Origin: Woeseiaceae bacterium
Lineage (GTDB): Bacteria; Pseudomonadota; Gammaproteobacteria; Steroidobacterales; Woeseiaceae
NCBI GenBank assembly: GCA_013043165.1
Contig: JABDOQ010000037.1
Span: 1 to 64,000 of the forward strand
DNA: 64,000 bases
Direction: 5' to 3'
This document shows positions 15,200-25,500 of this stretch, in pieces. The position numbers and the translations under genes were made by a program. The notes under the pieces are model-generated. The model was not told where the DNA came from and did not search any database. It was given only the letters and a program-made list of their open reading frames with translations. Numbering within the stretch: the first letter of the stretch is position 1; each line of letters opens with the position of its first letter.

Positions 15200-15831
15200 T
15201 ACTGACCTTGCTCGTTGCGGCGGTGCAATGCTTCCACCAGCTTGATCGCCTCTTTTTCCATATCAACGACCAGCGTATCGACCCTGGTGCGATAGTAGCG
15301 ATAGCCAATCAGGGCAGGAATGGCCACGGTAAGACCAGCCGCCGTGGTAATCAGTGCCTCTGCGATACCGCCGGCCAGCACGGTTGGGTTGCCGACCCCG
15401 TGCGTGGTGATTGCCGTGAATACCTTGACCATACCAATGACCGTACCCAACAAGCCCAGTAGCGGAGTGATCGCCGCCACCGTGCCCAGCGTTTCGAGGT
15501 AGCGTTCAAGTTCATGTACGACATGCCGTCCGGTATCCTCGATGGCGTCTTTGAGCACGGCCCGGTCGCGGTTGCGATTGATCAGTCCTGCCGCCAGGAT
15601 CTGCCCCAGCGCCGAGCCGTGGTGCAAGCTCTGGATTTGCTTCTGATCCAACTGGTCCTTCTTCACCCAGCCCCAGACTTTGCTGGTCAGGTCCTCCGGA
15701 ATCACGCGCTTCTGTTGCAACGTCCAGAATCGCTCGAGAATGATACCCATCGCGAGAATCGCGCAGATGATAATCGGCGCCATCAGGTAGCCGCCGGATT
15801 TTACTATCTCAACCATAGAGACCTGACCCAA
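15199..15831 (-). CDS. exbB: ExbB/TolQ-family proton channel
   Basis: The protein of 210 residues has three membrane segments; the last two (TVAAITPLLGLLGTVIGMV and ALITTAAGLTVAIPALIGY) carry the MotA/TolQ/ExbB signature. It forms the proton-conducting partner of ExbD. An alternative start is Met6. The gene is 66 bases from comEC on the same strand, a spacing large enough for its own promoter. Confidence 0.9.
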   Translation of the reverse strand: MGQVSMVEIVKSGGYLMAPIIICAILAMGIILERFWTLQQKRVIPEDLTSKVWGWVKKDQLDQKQIQSLHHGSALGQILAAGLINRNRDRAVLKDAIEDTGRHVVHELERYLETLGTVAAITPLLGLLGTVIGMVKVFTAITTHGVGNPTVLAGGIAEALITTAAGLTVAIPALIGYRYYRTRVDTLVVDMEKEAIKLVEALHRRNEQGQ

Positions 15832-15897
15832 GGGGGAAAAATGAAATATACAGCGACCGCGCGCAAAATTCCTGCGATACGTGACCCTTTTTGATCG

Positions 15898-18195
15898 CTA
15901 GTCGGTGCTCTCACGCCAGAATCGACGACGTTCGTAGCGGTCGCTCCGCAGGGCCTGCAGCCCACCGGCTCTACACAGGCGCAAACTCACGGCCCCCGCC
16001 GTCGCCGTGCCCAGCACCTCGGCGCCGACAGCCTGCCAACGCAACAGCACTTGCTCTTTGGGGAATCCCCAGCGATTGCCGAATCCCGCCGATACAATGG
16101 CCAGCTGTGGCGACACCGCGTCGACGAATGCCTCGGTCGACGACGTCAGGCTGCCATGGTGGGGCACTACAACGACGTCGACAGCGCTCAGCCCTGCCCT
16201 TGCAATAATTTCGCGCTCAGCCGCTGCCTCGATATCGCCGGTCAGCAGCAGTGCATGCGGTCCGGTTTCGAGCAGTAGAACACAGGACGAATCGTTGCCC
16301 TCGCGTGTTGCCACCGGGTCGGGATGAAGCATGCGAAAACTGACGCCGTCCGCCTGCCAACCTTGTCCTGCCGCGCAGGTCGACGCAGCGAGGTTCGTTT
16401 CGCGCAATGATTCACCGACAATGAGCATTCCGATCTGCGCGTACTCACGAATCGCACGCACGCCCCCGCTGTGGTCGATATCGGCATGCGACACGACCAG
16501 GCGATCGATGCGTGTTATGCGTTTTGACTTGAGAAACGGCACGATGACGTGTTCCGCGACGGCTCCCCCGTCGCGATAAGATGCTCCCGTGTCGAACATG
16601 ACGGTACTCCGCTCAGTCTGTAACACTGTCGCCAGCCCCTGCCCCACGTCGAGCACGTGGACATCGACGCAACCCTTGCCCGGCGGCGCCGGCGACTGCA
16701 GCAGCAGAGCGACGACGCCGAGCAGGGCCAGGCGGCGACCGGGCCAGCGCCTGGGCAGCAGGATCAACAGCGACGGCATGAAGACGACCAGCCAGCCGAA
16801 TCCCTGGATTTCGGCGACCGTGGTATCGGCGAAAGGCAAACGCGCCGCTCGCTCGATCAGCGCCAGCAGCCACTCTACGCTGGTCGCTGCAACTCGCAGC
16901 GCACCCTGCCCGAACATCCCATCGCTGCCGCCGACCGCCAGGCCGGCCAGTGTGAAAGGCACGGTAACGATGCTGAACAATGGCACCGCGACGAGGTTTA
17001 CCGGCAGCGCGAGAAACGCGATGCGATGGAACAGGATTACAGTCAACGGCATCAGCCCGAATAGCAGGAATACCTGCATGGTGAAGAGTTGCTGAACGGT
17101 TTTGCCCGCGCGGCGAAGAAAACGCCCGGTCGCGACGACGTTCTTTCGAATCCGAGCGAGCCACAGCAGTACGACGACGGCCGCGAACGACAAATTGAAT
17201 CCGGGTGTCATAGTCGAAACCGGGTCCAGGATGAAGATGCCAAGCGCTGCAACTGCGATGGCAGCAAACGGATCAATGTTTCGGCGACGCGCAATCGCAC
17301 AGGCCGCAACCAGGAGCATGAGCGATGCACGCTGGGCAGGCACACCCAAACCGGAAACGCCGGCATACGCAGCGGCAACAACGACGCCGACCACTATCGC
17401 CAGGACTTGCGCGCTTCGTGTTATTCGCAGCAAGCCCAGCAGGGTTCTGGCAAAAACAAACGCCACCGTCGCGGCCAGGCCGATATGCAAACCCGAGATT
17501 GCCATAAGATGGCTCGTACCCGTTACAGCGTAGTCATGCCACTGTGTGCGCGAGATTCGATGCCGGGCGCCAACACCAACGGCTGCGAGCACGGCTGCTG
17601 CGTCCGCTGATCCAGCCGCGCGGTCTGCGCGAGCGAGAAACTCGCGTCGATAAGAATCGATGGCGCTTTCGCTATCGGTCTGTAGCCGTCGATTGCGTTT
17701 GCCGTTCACCACATAGCCGGTCGCCTGGATTTTTTGCCGAAACAACCAGGCTTCGACATCGAATACGCCCGGGTTACTGAGGCCGCGAGGCCGACGGAGA
17801 CGCAGCTCGAATTGCCAGACGTCGCCGATAGCCGGCTCGAGCGGGGGCTCATACCAACTCACCCTGGTACGGGCTGGTATCCGGTGGTCGTCGAGCGGCG
17901 CGACCAGCATCACGACGGCACTGCCCGTCGTTTTCGGAAAGTCGACAATCCGCACCTGGGTCAGCATGCTGTCGTTTGCTAACCGGACCTCAAGCCGGCC
18001 ATCGACGATCTCCTGACCCGACTGCATGAACAATGCGAACCCGAGGCACAGGAACGCCGGATAGCGGCTACGGCGGCCGGCAACGGCCAGGATCGATGCA
18101 ACTAATAACAGCTTGCAGAGGTCGGAGCTTAGCGGCAACCTGCTAAGCTGCGCCGCATAGCCACCTGCAATCATCAGGAGGCAGGCCCTGATCAT
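15898..18195 (-). CDS. comEC: DNA-internalisation competence protein ComEC/Rec2
   Basis: The 765-residue protein has the three expected parts: an N-terminal soluble DUF4131 region, a central Competence domain with many membrane helices and the typical THLMAISGLHIGL motif, and a C-terminal metallo-beta-lactamase domain with the metal motif SHADIDHSGG and later VVPHHGS. It transports single-stranded DNA across the inner membrane in natural transformation. Its place upstream of exbB, msbA and lpxK is shared with pseudomonads. Whether the organism is competent depends on type IV pilus genes not in this window. Confidence 0.94.
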   Translation of the reverse strand: MIRACLLMIAGGYAAQLSRLPLSSDLCKLLLVASILAVAGRRSRYPAFLCLGFALFMQSGQEIVDGRLEVRLANDSMLTQVRIVDFPKTTGSAVVMLVAPLDDHRIPARTRVSWYEPPLEPAIGDVWQFELRLRRPRGLSNPGVFDVEAWLFRQKIQATGYVVNGKRNRRLQTDSESAIDSYRREFLARADRAAGSADAAAVLAAVGVGARHRISRTQWHDYAVTGTSHLMAISGLHIGLAATVAFVFARTLLGLLRITRSAQVLAIVVGVVVAAAYAGVSGLGVPAQRASLMLLVAACAIARRRNIDPFAAIAVAALGIFILDPVSTMTPGFNLSFAAVVVLLWLARIRKNVVATGRFLRRAGKTVQQLFTMQVFLLFGLMPLTVILFHRIAFLALPVNLVAVPLFSIVTVPFTLAGLAVGGSDGMFGQGALRVAATSVEWLLALIERAARLPFADTTVAEIQGFGWLVVFMPSLLILLPRRWPGRRLALLGVVALLLQSPAPPGKGCVDVHVLDVGQGLATVLQTERSTVMFDTGASYRDGGAVAEHVIVPFLKSKRITRIDRLVVSHADIDHSGGVRAIREYAQIGMLIVGESLRETNLAASTCAAGQGWQADGVSFRMLHPDPVATREGNDSSCVLLLETGPHALLLTGDIEAAAEREIIARAGLSAVDVVVVPHHGSLTSSTEAFVDAVSPQLAIVSAGFGNRWGFPKEQVLLRWQAVGAEVLGTATAGAVSLRLCRAGGLQALRSDRYERRRFWRESTD

Positions 18196-18248
18196 GAACG
18201 CTTGATGTCATTTATCGGCACTCACCATGGAAACCGGATCGCCACCCG

Positions 18249-18779
18249 ATGCCAAGACGCTTTTTTCGGAAATTTGCCTTCAAACGCCATCACATGAGCA
18301 AGCAGTGGTTCATGTCGCCGTTTCAGCACCTGCTGCACGACCACCGGCTATGGGGGATTCGCCGCCGTTGGGTCGTGCCGGCGTTCGCACTCGGACTGTT
18401 CGTCGCGTTTCTGCCGTTTCCCGGACACATGCTGATCGGCGCACTGGGGGCACTGGCCCTGCGCGTCAATATCCCCGTCGCGGCGGTGTCGACCTGGGCC
18501 AGCAACCCGCTCACCATCGGGCCGATGTACTACTTCGCCTATATCCTCGGCGTCAATATCCTGAATACGCCACCGCAGCCATTCGAAATGGCGCTATCGC
18601 TCGACTGGTTGACGCATACGTTTGTGAACATCTGGCAGCCGATGCTGTTGGGAAGTGTGCTGCTGGGAAGTATCGCGGCACTCGTCGGCTATGTCGTGCT
18701 GGACCTGCTCTGGCGGCTTTCGCTGGGCAATTACAAGGCACGCAAACAAAGCCTGCGACGCGATAACAAGTCAGACTGA
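18249..18779 (+). CDS. DUF2062 membrane protein
   Basis: The 176-residue protein has two or three hydrophobic segments (ALGLFVAFLPFPGHMLIGAL, a helix around ASNPLTIGPMYYFAYILG, and MLLGSVLLGSIAALVGYVV) and the conserved NPLTIGPMYYFAY stretch of DUF2062. Proteins of this family occur beside comEC and lolCDE in pseudomonads; the function is unknown. It is divergent from comEC (53 bases) and converges with lolD, overlapping its stop by nine bases. Confidence 0.88.
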   Translation: MPRRFFRKFAFKRHHMSKQWFMSPFQHLLHDHRLWGIRRRWVVPAFALGLFVAFLPFPGHMLIGALGALALRVNIPVAAVSTWASNPLTIGPMYYFAYILGVNILNTPPQPFEMALSLDWLTHTFVNIWQPMLLGSVLLGSIAALVGYVVLDLLWRLSLGNYKARKQSLRRDNKSD

Positions 18780-19475
18780 CTCGCGCAGCACCCCATCTTC
18801 GAGCACCACAATTCGATCCATGCGTTTCGCAATCGAATGATCGTGCGTAACGATAACGAGACTGGTCTGCAGCTCCTCGTTGAGCTCCAGCATCAGCTTC
18901 AGGACGTGCTCGCCATTGCCCGAGTCCAGGTTGCCTGTCGGCTCATCCGCTAACACGAGCTGCGGCCGGGTAATTAACGCGCGCGCAACCGCGGCACGCT
19001 GACGTTCGCCGCCCGACAGCTCGCCCGGCTTGTGTGTAAGGCGTTCGCCCAGACCGACTCGCCCCAGTAATTCGCCGGCTTGCTGCAACGCCGAAGTTTT
19101 CGCGACGCGCCGAATCAGGAGTGGCATTGCAACGTTCTCCGCCGCCGTGAACTCCGGCAGCAGATGGTGAAACTGATAAACGAACCCGATGCAGCGATTG
19201 CGCAGGTCGCCTTTAGTTGCCTCGTCATTGCCCTGCATACGCTCACCGTTGACCAGTATTTCGCCCTCTGTCGGCTCGTCAAGTCCGCCCATGATCTGCA
19301 GCAGGGTCGTCTTGCCAGAGCCCGAGGCACCGATGATGGCCACGCGCTCGGCGGGCTGCACCGTGAGGTTTACGCGGCTCAGCACTTCCAGCGTAGACGT
19401 ACCCTCGCGGAAACGTCGCACCACGTTGCGACATTCGAGGACCGCATGGCCGCGGCCGGTCATTGGTTCAGTCAT
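18771..19475 (-). CDS. lolD: Lipoprotein-releasing system ATPase
   Basis: The 234-residue ABC ATPase has Walker A GASGSGKTTLLQIMGGLD, the LolD/MacB-type signature LSGGERQRAAVARAL and Walker B LVLADEPTGNLD. It powers release of outer-membrane lipoproteins to LolA. It overlaps lolE by eight bases and is the last gene of a lolC-lolE-lolD operon. Confidence 0.95.
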   Translation of the reverse strand: MTEPMTGRGHAVLECRNVVRRFREGTSTLEVLSRVNLTVQPAERVAIIGASGSGKTTLLQIMGGLDEPTEGEILVNGERMQGNDEATKGDLRNRCIGFVYQFHHLLPEFTAAENVAMPLLIRRVAKTSALQQAGELLGRVGLGERLTHKPGELSGGERQRAAVARALITRPQLVLADEPTGNLDSGNGEHVLKLMLELNEELQTSLVIVTHDHSIAKRMDRIVVLEDGVLRESV

Positions 19476-20715
19476 ATCTCAAAGCCTCCGCCGGAGCCGT
19501 CTTGGCGGCAACCCAGGCCGGATAGAGGGTGGAAATCAGTGCGAGCACGAGCGCCATAATGGCGATTCTCCATACGTCGCCGTAGCGCAATTCTGAAGGA
19601 AGATCGCTGATGAAATACACGTCGGCAGCAAGAAACTTGATGCCGAATGCGGATTCGAAAAATCCGACGATTGATTCCAGGTTCAACGCCAGAAGTATGC
19701 CGAGTGCGACGCCGGCCAGGGTACCGACAACGCCCACGATAGTCCCCTGCGTGATAAAGATCCGCAGTACGCTCGACGGCCTTGCACCGATAGTACGCAG
19801 AATTGCGATGTCTGCCTGCTTGTCTTTAACGACCATGACGAGCGTCGAAACAATATTGAAAGCCGCGACGGCGATGACCATCAGGAGAATCACGAACAGT
19901 ATGGATTTCGTAATCTGAATGGAGCGGAAGAAATTGACGTGGCGGCGGGTCCAGTCACTCACGAGTACGAGCTCCCCGTGTGCAAGCGCTACCTCACGCA
20001 CGATCGCCGGTGCATCATAGATCTCGGTCACCGCCAGTCGCACGCCGGTTACGGTGCCCTTCTTGCGATACAACTTCTGCGCATCATTGATATTTATAAA
20101 TGCCAGGCGCCGATCGAATTCATACATACCAACACGATACAGACCACTGACCGTAAAGCGCTTTGTTCTCGGAATGACTCCGGCCGGCGTCACCCTGCCC
20201 TGTGCCAGCGTCACGGTAACTTTGTCGCCTATGTCCGCCTGCAGCGCATTCGCGAGCTCGACGCCGAGCAGAATGTTGAATGTCCCCGGCGCCAGGTCGT
20301 CCAGACGTCCTGCCTGCATCACGCCCCCGACACCGGATACCGCGTCCTCGAGCCGCGGCTCTATGCCGCGCAGCTCGGCCCCGCTGAGTTCGTTTTTGAA
20401 CACCAGCAATGCCTGGCCATCGACATAGGGGGCCACCGCTCGAACCCGCGAATTTTTCCGCGCGGTTTCGATCAGCGCGGTTGAGCTCGCAAGCTCCCCG
20501 TCAACGTTCTCTATGCTGGCATGCGCCGTCATTGCCAACAGCCTGTCTTTGAGCTCGCGCTCGAATCCGTTCACGACCGACATCACGACGATCAACACCG
20601 TGACGGCGATTGCAATGCCGAGCATCGAAATAGCCGAGATCATCGAGACAAACTTGTTACTGCTGCGCGAACGCACGTAACGGCCACCAATCCATGTTTC
20701 GAAACGTCCGCCCAT
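19468..20715 (-). CDS. lolE: Lipoprotein-releasing system permease LolE (LolC/E family)
   Basis: The 415-residue protein has one N-terminal membrane segment (FVSMISAISMLGIAIAVTVLIVVM), a large periplasmic domain and three C-terminal helices, the LolC/LolE topology. A longer reading to 20838 starts inside lolC without reason; ATG 20715, five bases after the lolC stop, is chosen. It forms the heteromeric permease with LolC for lipoproteins destined for the outer membrane. Which of the two paralogs is C or E is decided only by gene order. Confidence 0.88.
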   Translation of the reverse strand: MGGRFETWIGGRYVRSRSSNKFVSMISAISMLGIAIAVTVLIVVMSVVNGFERELKDRLLAMTAHASIENVDGELASSTALIETARKNSRVRAVAPYVDGQALLVFKNELSGAELRGIEPRLEDAVSGVGGVMQAGRLDDLAPGTFNILLGVELANALQADIGDKVTVTLAQGRVTPAGVIPRTKRFTVSGLYRVGMYEFDRRLAFININDAQKLYRKKGTVTGVRLAVTEIYDAPAIVREVALAHGELVLVSDWTRRHVNFFRSIQITKSILFVILLMVIAVAAFNIVSTLVMVVKDKQADIAILRTIGARPSSVLRIFITQGTIVGVVGTLAGVALGILLALNLESIVGFFESAFGIKFLAADVYFISDLPSELRYGDVWRIAIMALVLALISTLYPAWVAAKTAPAEALRYD

Positions 20716-20720
20716 TAGAC

Positions 20721-21965
20721 CTATTCGTACCGTAGCGCCGCGGCCGGATTGACCAGCGCCGCACGTCGTGCCGGATACAGCGTAGCCAGCGACGTGAGGA
20801 CGAACGCCGATACCGAGATTACCGCTACGTCCTGCCATTCGAGTTCGGAGGGTATGCGTGTCACGTAATAGACGTCACCAGGCATGATCTGGAAACCCAG
20901 GGACTGCTCGAGAAACGGCACGATGACCGGCACATAGAGCGCAAGCACGATGCCGAGGAGAACGCCGATCAGGACACCGCTCCAGCCGATCACGGCACCC
21001 TGTACAAAAAAGACGCGCACGACACCATTTGGACCCATGCCCAAAGTACGCAGCACCGCAATGTCGGTCGTTTTGTCGGTGACGACCATGACAAGGCTTG
21101 CCACGATATTGAACGCTGCGACACCGATGATCAAAGATAGTATGAGTGACATCATCATCTTTTCGATGCGTATTGCCCGAAAGTAACTGCCGTTTTCAAT
21201 CGTCCAGTCGCTGCTGCGCACCGTGTCGCCAAGTCGTGCCTGCAACGCTCGCGAAATAGCCGGGGCCTGCATGACATCGTCAGCTCGGAAGCGAACCGCA
21301 CTGACAGCCGTGCCCAGGTCCTGAATCGCCGCCGCATCATTGATATGAACGAGGGCAAGGACGGCGTCGTGATCCTGCAGGCCTGCTTCGAAGATGCCAC
21401 GCAAAACGTAGCGCTCGAGAACGGGCTCCAGTGTTCCATCACCGACAGGACGCGGAATCAGCAGCACAACTCCATCGCCAATTCGAGCGCCCAGATCATA
21501 GGCCAGGATTCGCCCCAGGATGATGCCGCGGCTGCCCGCCTGCAGGGCATCGAGATCGCCTTCGACCATGTTGATCATTGCGCCCGACAGCGGCTTTTCG
21601 TAAAGCGGATCGATGCCGTGCACGAGGACCGCATACAGTTCGAGGCCGGATTGGATCATGCCTTCCATCTGTACGATCGGTGCCGCCGCCGCGACGCCGG
21701 GTTCCGCGCCGACCTCATCGACGAGCGTCCGCCAGTTTTCGGTATTGCCGTTGGCCCCGCTGACGGAACCGTGGGCGGACATGCTGAGCAGTCGGCCGCG
21801 CAGCTCGCCCTCGAAGCCGTTCATGACCGACAGTATTACAATGAGCGCCGCGACGCCCAGCGCGATCCCGAGGAGGGATATCAACGTGATAAAGGATACG
21901 AATCGGGTGCGCCGCTTGGCCCTGAGGTAGCGCAGCCCGACGAATAGTTCGACAGGGTTGATCAT
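20721..21965 (-). CDS. lolC: Lipoprotein-releasing system permease LolC (LolC/E family)
   Basis: The 414-residue permease is a paralog of the next gene, with a start like VELFVGLRYLRAKRRTRFVSFIT, the N-terminal helix, the periplasmic domain and helices around IMMSLILSLIIGVAAFNIVASL and at the end. It is first in the operon, with a 227-base gap to the divergent BamE-like gene that should contain its promoter. Confidence 0.9.
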   Translation of the reverse strand: MINPVELFVGLRYLRAKRRTRFVSFITLISLLGIALGVAALIVILSVMNGFEGELRGRLLSMSAHGSVSGANGNTENWRTLVDEVGAEPGVAAAAPIVQMEGMIQSGLELYAVLVHGIDPLYEKPLSGAMINMVEGDLDALQAGSRGIILGRILAYDLGARIGDGVVLLIPRPVGDGTLEPVLERYVLRGIFEAGLQDHDAVLALVHINDAAAIQDLGTAVSAVRFRADDVMQAPAISRALQARLGDTVRSSDWTIENGSYFRAIRIEKMMMSLILSLIIGVAAFNIVASLVMVVTDKTTDIAVLRTLGMGPNGVVRVFFVQGAVIGWSGVLIGVLLGIVLALYVPVIVPFLEQSLGFQIMPGDVYYVTRIPSELEWQDVAVISVSAFVLTSLATLYPARRAALVNPAAALRYE

Positions 21966-22155
21966 CGGCTCGGATTAAACCACATTCTTGGCGCGGCGAC
22001 TTTGCGTTTCAGCGCCGCTGTCCCGCCCCACAAGTTCGTCTGGCATCGGAGCCTCTGGAACCGGACGCCGGTGGTTTGTGACACAGTTCGCATATACCGG
22101 GCCCGGACCCGTGTAAAAACCTTATAGATCAATTGTTTTTTGGTCCGGCGAGCAG

Positions 22156-22164
22156 TGCTATAGT
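22156..22164 (+). promoter_or_regulatory. Extended -10 promoter of the BamE-like gene
   Basis: TGCTATAGT is an extended -10 box 29 bases before the ATG. A T-rich stretch at 22134-22141 sits where a weak -35 would be. The gap between lolC and this gene (21966-22192) shows nothing else I can identify. Confidence 0.5.
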
Positions 22165-22192
22165 CTCCGGATCGCCCCCGGGAGAACGACCT

Positions 22193-22468
22193 ATGACCAA
22201 ACTGCGCACCGCTACACTGATCGCCCTGGCCCTGGCCCTGTTCGGCACAGCACAGGCTGACACGCTGAAGATGGACGGGATGTCTGCCGGGTCCGGTGAT
22301 GCACGCCCGACTCGTGGCATGACGCAGGCGAGGGTCGAGTCGAAGTACGGCAGCCCTGTTTCGATGCGGGCACCGGTCGGCGATCCGCCGATTACGCGCT
22401 GGGAATACAAGGATTTCGTCGTATTCTTCGAATACGACCGCGTAATCCACGCCGTCGTCAAGCACTAA
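22193..22468 (+). CDS. Small exported protein with BamE/SmpA-like motif
   Basis: The ATG at 22193 follows GGGAGA by six bases; an upstream in-frame start at 22133 adds a non-conserved stretch. The 91-residue product has a signal peptide (TLIALALALFGTAQA) and a mature domain of about 68 residues with GMTQARVESKYGSP and WEYKDFVVFFEYDRVIHAVV, reminiscent of the BamE/SmpA/OmlA fold (GMTxxxVxxxxGxP...WxY...F). There is no lipobox. It is monocistronic, ended by the terminator at 22492. The role is unknown; envelope assembly is a guess from the fold. Confidence 0.7.
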   Translation: MTKLRTATLIALALALFGTAQADTLKMDGMSAGSGDARPTRGMTQARVESKYGSPVSMRAPVGDPPITRWEYKDFVVFFEYDRVIHAVVKH

Positions 22469-22491
22469 GACGCAACACCCCCTTTATTGAC

Positions 22492-22522
22492 AAGCCCGGG
22501 CCGGAAACGACCCGGGCTTTTT
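22492..22522 (+). terminator. Rho-independent terminator
   Basis: AAGCCCGGG and CCCGGGCTT form a nine-bp stem around a ten-base loop, followed by TTT. It lies 23 bases after the stop of the BamE-like gene. Confidence 0.9.
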
Positions 22523-22583
22523 CGTGTCCAATTGAGGCGGACGCTTCCGGCGACCTCTGTGTAATAATCGCGTCCCCCGTTTT

Positions 22584-25500
22584 TTGGACCATCAAAGCGA
22601 CGACCTTGGGCTGGCGAGCAGACCGTTGAGTACATCATTCCTTATTCCGACGCCAACCGCTGTGCCTGTGGCCGGCTCGGCCAACGCCTGGGGGCGCCTG
22701 ATCGGCGCGAGTGCCGCGCTGGCAGCGGCCGAGCTCGCTCAGAATATCGATCGGCCGATTCTGATGCTGGCCGAGGATCCGCGGCACGCCGATCAGCTCG
22801 AAGCAGAAATCCGTTTTTTCGCCGGCCGAGATTTGCCCATTCTGCATTTCGTCGAGTGGGAGACGCTGCCCTGGGACAGCTTCTCGCCGCACCAGGACAT
22901 CATTTCGCAGCGTCTGAGCGTGCTTGCCGCGTTGCCGAAGCTGCGCAAAGGCATCGTCATCGCGGCAGCCAGCGTGCTGCAACAGCGACTCCCTCCGCTC
23001 GACTATGTAGCGGCCCGCTCGCTGTCTTTGTCGGCAGGGCAAACTCTGCATCGCGAGAAATTCACCGACGCCCTGGTCGCTGCCGGTTACTTTCGGGTGC
23101 CCCAGGTGTCGGAGCACGGTGAGTTTGCCGTCCGTGGCTCGCTGATCGATATTTTTCCGATGGGGACCAATACACCGGTGCGCATTGATTTCTTTGACGA
23201 TGAGATCGAATCGCTGCGCTACTTTTCGGAAGTCACGCAGCTGTCCGGCGAAACGGTGGGCAGCATCAATATCCTGCCGGCCCGCGAAGTACCGCTCGAC
23301 GCGGACGCCATTCGCGGTTTTCGCGATCGCTACCGCGAGCGCTTCGAGGGCCAGCCCGGAAAATCACGCGTCTATCGGGACATTTCGGATGGCATCGCGC
23401 ATGGCGGCATCGAGTATTACCTGCCGCTTTTCTTTGCCAGCACCGCGACGTTGATGGACTACGTCCCTAACGATTGCGTGATTCTGGCACCGACTGCGCT
23501 GGACTCGCTCCTGCAGCAGTTCTGGCTGGAGGCCGGCGAACGATTCGAGCTTTGCAGCCTGGACCCGGAAAGGCCGATTCTCAGCATCGGTGAGACCTTC
23601 CTGGCACCGGAATCCGTGCCGCAGCGGCTTAAGCAATTTGCACACATAGGCTACTCTGCGCAATCGCTCGCCGACGGGCGCGGTACCCTCAATTTCGACA
23701 CCCGTCTGCCGCCGGCCATGAAGATCGAAGCCCGCTACGAAGATGCCGCGGGCTCGTTGATGCAGTTCCTGCAGACTTTCGATGGCCGCGTCCTGTTTTC
23801 GACCGACTCACCGGGCCGCCGTGAGCAGCTGCTGGACCTGCTGGCCGGGCGCGGCCTCGACCTGGCACGTGTCGGCGACTGGCAGGCCTTTACCGCACTC
23901 GGGCAGCGCATCGGCGTAACCGTAGCGCCGATCGACAGTGGCGTCCTGCTGCCTGGCGCTAAAGTTGCCGTCATCAGTGAACAGCAGTTATTCGGCGAAC
24001 GCACCAGGACGCGCCGGCGCAAACGACAGGGCGACCGGGACCCGGAAACCATCATTCGGCAGCTCAACGATCTCGAGCCGGGGTCCCCTGTCGTGCACGA
24101 GGAATATGGCGTGGGCCGATACCTCGGCCTGGTTACCCTGGAGGTCGGCGGGATCACGGCAGAATTCCTGCATCTCGAATACGCCGACGGCGACAAGCTG
24201 TACGTTCCGGTGCATGCCCTCGACCTGATTTCCCGCTATACGGGTGCCTCGCCTGACAATGCACCACTGCACAGGCTCGGCAGCGACCAATGGGAGAAAG
24301 CCAGGCGCCGCGCGATCAAGAAGATTCGCGACGTCGCAGCCGAACTGCTCGATGTCTATGCGCGACGCGCGGCGCGACCCGGCTTCAGCTTTCACTGGCC
24401 TGAAACCGAGTACCGCACATTCGAGTCAGGTTTTCCTTTCGAACTCACAGAAGACCAGGCCGATACGATAGACGATGTACTCGAGGACCTGGCATCCGAC
24501 CAGGCCATGGACCGCGTCGTTTGCGGCGATGTTGGTTTCGGCAAGACGGAAGTAGCGCTGCGGGCAACCTTTGCCGCCATACACGGTGGCAAGCAGGTCG
24601 CCGTACTCGTGCCAACCACGCTGCTCGCACAACAGCACGGACAAACATTCAGAGACCGGTTTGCCGACTGGCCGATCCGCGTCGAGGTACTGTCGCGATT
24701 TCAGTCAGCCAAGCAGGTCAAGGATATCGTCGCAGGCCTTCAATCGGGTACCGTCGATGTCGTGATTGGTACGCATCGTCTACTGCAGCACACAAAAGAT
24801 TTTCGCGATGTCGGCCTGGTAATCGTCGACGAGGAACACCGCTTCGGCGTGCGTCACAAGGAAGCCATCAAGTCCCTGCGCAGTGACGTCGACATACTAA
24901 CGCTGACCGCGACGCCGATTCCGCGAACACTCAATATGGCGCTTGGTGGCTTGCGCGAAATGTCGCTCATCACGACGCCACCGGCGGAACGTCTTGCCGT
25001 AAAGACCTTTGTCTCGGAGTGGAACGAGGTCATCATCCGCGAAGCCTGTCTGCGCGAAATCAAACGCGGCGGCCAGGTCTATTTCATTCACAACCGCGTC
25101 GAAGACATTGGCCGTATTGCGGAGCGGATTAAAAAACTGGTGCCTGAAGCCAGTATTCGCATCGGCCACGGGCAAATGCCGGAACGTGAACTCGAGCAGG
25201 TCATGATCGACTTCTATCACCGGCGCTTCAACGTGCTGCTGTGCACAACGATCGTCGAGAGCGGCATCGACGTGCCGACCGCTAATACCATAATAATCAA
25301 TCGAGCCGATCGTTTCGGCCTTGCGCAACTGCATCAGCTGCGCGGACGCGTCGGACGTTCGCATCACCGCGCGTACGCCTACCTGATGGCCCCACCCAGG
25401 GCCGTCATGACCGCGGACGCGATCAAGCGCCTGGAGGCCATCGATTCACTGGAGGACCTGGGATCCGGATTCACGTTGGCCACGCACGATCTCGAAATTC

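Noticed and set aside
15200-15830. TolQ/TolR assignment of the exbB/exbD pair
   Set aside because: No tolA, tolB or pal gene is adjacent and the comEC-lpxK context matches exbB/exbD; the sequences alone cannot separate the families completely.
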